A DNA stretch of 64,000 bases, taken from positions 1,889,842-1,953,841 of the forward strand of contig JAVKHP010000001.1 in the NCBI GenBank assembly GCA_031459855.1, written 5' to 3'. Below are positions 59,943 through 64,000 of the stretch, piece by piece (the first letter of the stretch is position 1; each line of letters opens with the position of its first letter). The stretch is from Armatimonadota bacterium (GTDB lineage: Bacteria > Sysuimicrobiota > Sysuimicrobiia > Sysuimicrobiales > Humicultoraceae). A model generated the notes under the pieces. That model made no database searches and was not told where the DNA came from. It saw only the letters and a list, made by a program, of their open reading frames with translations. The position numbers and the translations under genes are program-made.

Positions 59943-61114
59943 CAGGGCCGCACCGCCTCCAGCAGCCAGCGCGGGGACAGCAGATCGGCGGGCGGCCGCA
60001 GTTCGCTCACGACCGCCAGCACCCGGGCGGCCAGCGGCGGGCGCGCGGCCAGCCGGCGGACGAGCCCGGGGAGCAGGCGCGGGCGGCGCACCACCCACTG
60101 GAGCAGGCGGCTCGTGCGCCAGACGTCGCCGAAGGCGCGCAGGCGCGCCTGGTCGTAGGGCGCCAGCGCCTGACGTGTCGCGGGACCGACGCTCAGGGCC
60201 TGTACCGCCGCGGCAGCCGCCAGCTCCGCGCCCCGCAGGGCCAGCGCGATGCCTTCTCCGGTCATCGGATCGATGGTGCCGGCGGCGTCGCCCACCAGCA
60301 GCAGCCCGTCGGCGACCGCATCCCGATGTGCAAAGCCCAGAGGACCGACGGCCACGAACGGCGAGACCCTGCGGGCACCCACCACCAGGGGCGCCAGCGC
60401 GGGCAGCCTGGCCACGGCGGCGGCGAAGGCCGCCTCGGCTGTGCGGTGCGCGCGTAACCAGCCGGCCGGCACTGCGGCGACGACGTTGGCCGTTCCGCCG
60501 CCGTAGATCGCAGCGCCAGCGTACCAGGTGGCCCCGAGGTGGAGGTCACCCCGCGGCCCGTCGACGCCCACCCTCTCGAAGTATGCGCCCACCGTGTACC
60601 GCGCGCCCGCAGGCGGCGTGAGCGGGCCTGCCCACCGGGCGGCAACCGACCGGAGGCCGTCGGCGCCGACCACCAGGCGGGCCGCAAGCCGCACGCGACG
60701 GCCGCGGTAGCGGCCGCATGCCGTTGGTGTCGGACCCGGGTGCACCGCGTCGATCCGGCATCCCTCCATTACGTGGGCGCCCGCCCGCGCGGCCGCTGCC
60801 AGCAGCAGCGCATCGAGCCGCGCCCGTGGCACCAGCAACCCGCGCCCTGCAGCGAACGGTGCCCAAAACGCCGTCCCGTCCGGGCCGGCGACGAACATCC
60901 CCGAGAGCGTCACGCCAGCAGCCGCGACGTCTGCGGCCAGGCCCAGCCGGTCGAGCGCGGCCACGGCCGCCGGGTTGAGGTATTCGCCGCAGGGCTTGAA
61001 CCGCGGGAAGACCGCGCGGTCCACGAGGGTGACGCGCAGCCCCGCCCGCGCGAGCTGCAGCGCGGTGGCGCTGCCCGCAGGCCCGGCGCCGACGACGACC
61101 ACGTCGGTGTCCAC
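59942..61114 (-). CDS. Geranylgeranyl-reductase-like FAD-dependent oxidoreductase
   Basis: 390 residues. Rossmann FAD site VVVGAGPAGSATALQLARAG, FPRFKPCGEYLNP, the middle DG motif VVGADGLRSVAAR and GDAAGTIDPMTGEGIALALRGAELAA. Typical of FAD oxidoreductases in type III PKS and isoprenoid clusters. It is 3 bp after the methyltransferase. Confidence 0.9.
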   Translation of the reverse strand: MDTDVVVVGAGPAGSATALQLARAGLRVTLVDRAVFPRFKPCGEYLNPAAVAALDRLGLAADVAAAGVTLSGMFVAGPDGTAFWAPFAAGRGLLVPRARLDALLLAAAARAGAHVMEGCRIDAVHPGPTPTACGRYRGRRVRLAARLVVGADGLRSVAARWAGPLTPPAGARYTVGAYFERVGVDGPRGDLHLGATWYAGAAIYGGGTANVVAAVPAGWLRAHRTAEAAFAAAVARLPALAPLVVGARRVSPFVAVGPLGFAHRDAVADGLLLVGDAAGTIDPMTGEGIALALRGAELAAAAAVQALSVGPATRQALAPYDQARLRAFGDVWRTSRLLQWVVRRPRLLPGLVRRLAARPPLAARVLAVVSELRPPADLLSPRWLLEAVRP

Positions 61115-61117
61115 GGC

Positions 61118-61858
61118 TCAGCCCCCGTCCTGTCCGCCCGCGGCGGCATGCGCCGCAGCAGGCCACCGCACCAGCACCGCCCGCTGCAGGCGGTGCCGGC
61201 GGATCTCGACGCCGCGCACCCCGGCGGCCGCCACCAGCGCGTGGAGTTCCGGCCAGGTGAACGCCCGCAGCACCGACAGCGGGCCGTCGTGCCGGGCCAG
61301 CCGGTTGCGCGACAGCAGCCAGACGTCGGCCAGGGCGCCCAGGTACGCGGGCCACGAGCGCAGCACGTCGTTGACCACGAAGCCGCCCCGCGCGACGCGC
61401 GCGATCTCGCGCAGCACGCGTACCGCCTCCTCGAACGTGAAGTGGTGGAGGGCCAGGGCACACGTCACGATGTCGACGCTGCGGTCGGCGCACGGCAGGG
61501 CCAGGGCATCGCCGCGCACCAGCGCGACCTCGGGCCAGGCGCGCACGAGCTGGCGCGCGACGGCCAGGACCGCCGGGCTGCGGTCGAGGGCGACCACACG
61601 CAGCGCCACCTGTCGCCGGCGGGCCCACGCGGCCATCACGGCCGGCACGTCGGCGGAGCAGGTGGCCACGTCGAGGACTGTCAGGGGGCGCCGGGGCAGC
61701 AGCGCCACGAACCGGTCCAGGTAGCGGGCGATCAGGGCGTAGCCACCGTACCAGCGGTTGGTGCGCCGCACGGCCGCCAGCAGCCCCGCGAACTCGTGCG
61801 GGTCCTGTCCGGGGGTATCCAGGAACTCTGGGGTCTCGCGCTTGGGCGGATAACGCAC
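61118..61858 (-). CDS. Class I SAM-dependent methyltransferase
   Basis: 246 residues from GTG. The SAM loop is unusual (VLDVATCSADVP), with motif II RVVALDRSP, GDALALPCADRSVDIVTCALALHHF and the post-motif LREIARVARGGFVVNDVLRS. It is first of the KAS/cyclase/FAD operon. The family pairs often with geranylgeranyl-reductase-like enzymes in polyketide clusters. Confidence 0.86.
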   Translation of the reverse strand: MRYPPKRETPEFLDTPGQDPHEFAGLLAAVRRTNRWYGGYALIARYLDRFVALLPRRPLTVLDVATCSADVPAVMAAWARRRQVALRVVALDRSPAVLAVARQLVRAWPEVALVRGDALALPCADRSVDIVTCALALHHFTFEEAVRVLREIARVARGGFVVNDVLRSWPAYLGALADVWLLSRNRLARHDGPLSVLRAFTWPELHALVAAAGVRGVEIRRHRLQRAVLVRWPAAAHAAAGGQDGG

Positions 61859-61954
61859 GCGCTCGGTGGCCCTCCGGCACGACGACCGTGCAGCCGTCAG
61901 TGCGCCGCGCGGGCCCGCGGGGGCACGGTGCGCGAACCCGCGCGCTGGCTCCTA

Positions 61955-62047
61955 CACTAGCAGGCGTGTTGCAACGGTTGCGTAACGTGCTCGTCTTCGG
62001 CGACGGGCAGCCACGCAGGGTGCCTCCACTAGCAGCCGTTGCGTAAC
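61955..62047. repeat. Repeated palindromic elements in the methyltransferase upstream region
   Basis: CACTAGCAG followed by GTTGCGTAACG occurs twice: 61955-61963 with 61977-61987, and 62027-62035 with 62037-62047. CGTT-GCGT-AACG is itself an inverted repeat. They lie upstream of the operon and just after the phosphodiester-glycosidase gene, and look like repeated operator sites. Confidence 0.45.
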
Positions 62048-62082
62048 GGGGCCTCGGTGCGCGCGGGCGACGCGGGAGGCGG

Positions 62083-63480
62083 TCAGGGTTCGTCCGGCCG
62101 CAGCGCCACCAGCACCGACGAGACCGTGCGCTCGCCGCCGCGGGGCAGCGCGCTCACCACGCGCCCGCCCACGACCAGCGTCGCAGAGCCGCCGCCGTCC
62201 AGGTTCATGGCGTCGCGCGCTCCCAGGCGCACCAGGAGCGTCGCCAGTCCCGGCAGGTCCATGCCGGCGCTGTCGCGTCCGGGGCGGTCGACCGTCACGA
62301 ACAGGACCTTGCCGGTGCCCGTGATCGCCACCGCCGAGCGCGCGGTGCGGACGCGGACGAAGGCCGCCGAGAAGCGCTCCCAGGCGTAGGGGATGTGCAC
62401 GCGGCCGTCGCGCACCAAGCGCGGCCCGCCCTGCAGCCCGTGCACGATCCCTTCGGGACTGAGGCGGAGGTCGAGGGTGAGGGGTTGTCCGATGCGGATG
62501 TCCTGGAGCACCGTCTGCTGTGATTCCGCGGCGGCCAGGGCGTAGCCGTCCGGTGGGATGACCGGGCGCCCGCGTGTGAACGTGACGACCCGTCCCTCCC
62601 GGACGATGGCCAGCAGGGCCTGCGGGGGGGTCAGCGGCCCGAACTCCGGTGTGTAGAGCGCCGGACCCCACCAGCGGGGCGGTCGGTTGATGGCGGAGAT
62701 GGGCACGGCCAGCCCGGTGTCGGTCACCACGCGGCCGCTGAACGCCACCTCGCCGATCCAGGGCCGGCCCGCGCGGTCAACGGCGAAGACCGACCGGCGG
62801 TCCAGCGGCGCCGACAGGATGCGACCATCGATGACGATCAGCCCCAGGGGCAGGCCCGCAGACGAGTAGAACGACCCGTTGATCGCGGCCACGGCGGCCA
62901 GGCGCGTGGCCGCGAGGCTGGTCGGCTCGGTGGCCTTGATGGCCGCCCCGCCCAGCGCCGGGCGGATCTCCAGGGCCTGCGGGTCCAACGTCACGACATG
63001 CACGGTGGCGTGGCGCCGGCCCGCGGGGACGCGGAGGCGCGCGTACGCCGCGCTCTGGGGCACCGGCACGCTGCTCCAGGCTGGCGGAAAGACCGCGACG
63101 GTCAGCCGGTCGGTGCCGGTGTAGACCCTGTAGCGGGCAGGCTGGCGCAGCCCGATCTCGAGTCGGACGACCTCGGGCGTGAGGCGGCGTACCAGCACCC
63201 GGTCCACGGCGCCGTGGCCGACGGTCACGAGGCGTTCGGCGTCGCCCTCCACGGCCCAGAGGTCGACTGCCACCATGTCGGCGGTGGCCGCCGTGCGGTA
63301 GCGTACGGCACCAGAAAGCCGGGTGACGACGTAGACCGCCTGCCCGTTCGACGACCACGCCACGTCGAGCAGGCGCGCGAGGCTTGCGGCGTGGACGGGG
63401 CGCGGGCAGAGGAGGACCGCCAGACCGACCAGCGGCCCCAGGACAGCCAGAGCGCGTCGCGCGGTGCGACGAATCGCCAC
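62083..63480 (-). CDS. AMIN-like domain plus phosphodiester glycosidase (NAGPA family) protein
   Basis: Exported protein of 465 residues from GTG 63480: signal peptide (RALAVLGPLVGLAVLLCPRPVHA), an AMIN-like beta domain (about 32-130: LARLLDVAWSSNGQAVYVVT), then the NAGPA domain from about 140 with AAINGSFYSS, GLQGGPRLVRDG and RDAMNLDGGGSATLVVGG. It probably acts at the envelope on phosphodiester-linked sugars. An upstream in-frame region lacks supporting features. Confidence 0.88.
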   Translation of the reverse strand: MAIRRTARRALAVLGPLVGLAVLLCPRPVHAASLARLLDVAWSSNGQAVYVVTRLSGAVRYRTAATADMVAVDLWAVEGDAERLVTVGHGAVDRVLVRRLTPEVVRLEIGLRQPARYRVYTGTDRLTVAVFPPAWSSVPVPQSAAYARLRVPAGRRHATVHVVTLDPQALEIRPALGGAAIKATEPTSLAATRLAAVAAINGSFYSSAGLPLGLIVIDGRILSAPLDRRSVFAVDRAGRPWIGEVAFSGRVVTDTGLAVPISAINRPPRWWGPALYTPEFGPLTPPQALLAIVREGRVVTFTRGRPVIPPDGYALAAAESQQTVLQDIRIGQPLTLDLRLSPEGIVHGLQGGPRLVRDGRVHIPYAWERFSAAFVRVRTARSAVAITGTGKVLFVTVDRPGRDSAGMDLPGLATLLVRLGARDAMNLDGGGSATLVVGGRVVSALPRGGERTVSSVLVALRPDEP

Positions 63481-64000
63481 GGTCAGGTATGCGGCGCTGT
63501 CGGGCCCACGGCCATGACGGCCCGTGTGCGCCGTGATACGCGGTGCGGCGTCCAGACTCCTGCCGGCAGCCTGCACGTCCTCGCGCCGGCGTGGCGTGCG
63601 GCGGCCCGCGCCCCGGATCGGGGCTTGCGGCGGCAGCAGGCCAGCGCAGCAGGCCAAAAGAAAAGCGCCCCGGCCCACCGAGCCAGGACGCTTCCCGCGC
63701 ATCGCGCGGTGTGTTACCGGGACATCCTCCACGGGTGGGCCGGGGACATCGGTTGCATCGTCGGCCTCACCTCCTTTCTGGTCAGCCACCTGGACACGGT
63801 GGATGATGGGTGGAGCATAGCACGGGCGCTCCAGCATGGCAACACCGGCGGTAGCCCGGCAGCCGCGAGTGCCGTCGTCTGGCAGGCGGGGTCACAGGGT
63901 GCACCCGTGGCACCCGCCCGGGAGCGTTCGAAGGGTGTCGCCCACCGTCGCCCTACCGGTGTGTAGCGGATCGCGCGGCACGCGTCGCTGAAGACGTAGG
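63481..64000 (-). promoter_or_regulatory. Attenuator-like leader: promoter, short leader ORF, terminator
   Basis: 520 bp without a clear gene. TGCTATGCT (63814-63822) is an extended -10. AAAGGAGG (63770-63777) precedes a 14-codon ORF (63714-63758, MQPMSPAHPWRMSR). Then comes a GC-rich hairpin with TTTTCTTTT. The glycosidase GTG is about 175 bp further. 63823-64000 has an open minus-strand frame into the edge (YVFSDACRAIRYTPVG), possibly the end of another gene; unproven. Confidence 0.45.
63655..63691 (-). terminator. Intrinsic terminator/attenuator in the glycosidase leader
   Basis: On the minus strand GCGTCC pairs with GGGCGC, with inner GGC/GCC pairs, followed by TTTTCTTTT. This is the best Rho-independent terminator in the window. 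Its location before the glycosidase suggests attenuation. Confidence 0.65.

Noticed and set aside
63823-64000. Partial minus-strand gene at the window edge
   Set aside because: An open frame ending in YVFSDACRAIRYTPVG exists but has no recognisable domain, and high GC gives long open frames by chance.

Overview
This 64 kb window is a very GC-rich bacterial chromosome segment. I find no phage, insertion sequence, rRNA, tRNA or CRISPR. It looks like a deep-branching, aerobic, pilus-bearing bacterium with an SLH-domain surface protein. The run rho, M23 peptidase, rpmE, prfA, prmC, yciO-like, rpiB, glyA, upp, dCMP deaminase resembles the housekeeping order of Firmicutes and related lineages. I cannot assign a phylum by eye. 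Several genes begin at or close to the expected transcript start behind an extended -10 box (TGnTATnnT), so leaderless translation seems common.

Layout. 1-4.9 kb: end of an S9-type peptidase, a caa3-type (A2 family) cytochrome oxidase operon, and a cysteine-rich HTH regulator. 4.9-8.5 kb: a minus-strand oligopeptide ABC importer. 8.7-19.3 kb: a GNAT gene and a second ABC importer running directly into peptidoglycan-recycling genes (serine hydrolase, amino-sugar kinase, murQ, anmK) and argS. 19.6-32.6 kb: SLH/BsuPI protein, transaldolase-like aldolase, then the housekeeping run, which carries a PlsY-like/acyl-ACP-reductase-like fusion.

32.8-40.5 kb: a degenerate AbrB-MNT/HEPN pair, a DEAD-box helicase with a structured leader and probable ATT start, pit/DUF47 phosphate genes, coaX-coaBC, a thioredoxin-type arsenate reductase whose catalytic Cys codon is UGA (probable selenoprotein), and pyrophosphatase. 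40.7-51.4 kb: three tandem paralogous quartets of type IV pilus minor pseudopilins, two of them preceded by c-di-GMP-I (GEMM) riboswitches. 51.7-64 kb: a 26-aa basic peptide ORF, MBL hydrolase, rplY, pth, Moco oxidoreductase, MFS exporter, DUF488, an RHH/PIN toxin-antitoxin pair, a small KAS-cyclase-FAD-methyltransferase operon, and an AMIN/phosphodiester-glycosidase protein with an attenuator-like leader.

The strongest novelty candidates are the UGA-containing ArsC (39614-40015), the PlsY-like/AAR-like fusion (30306-32069), and the riboswitch-controlled triplicated pseudopilin locus (40704-51466).
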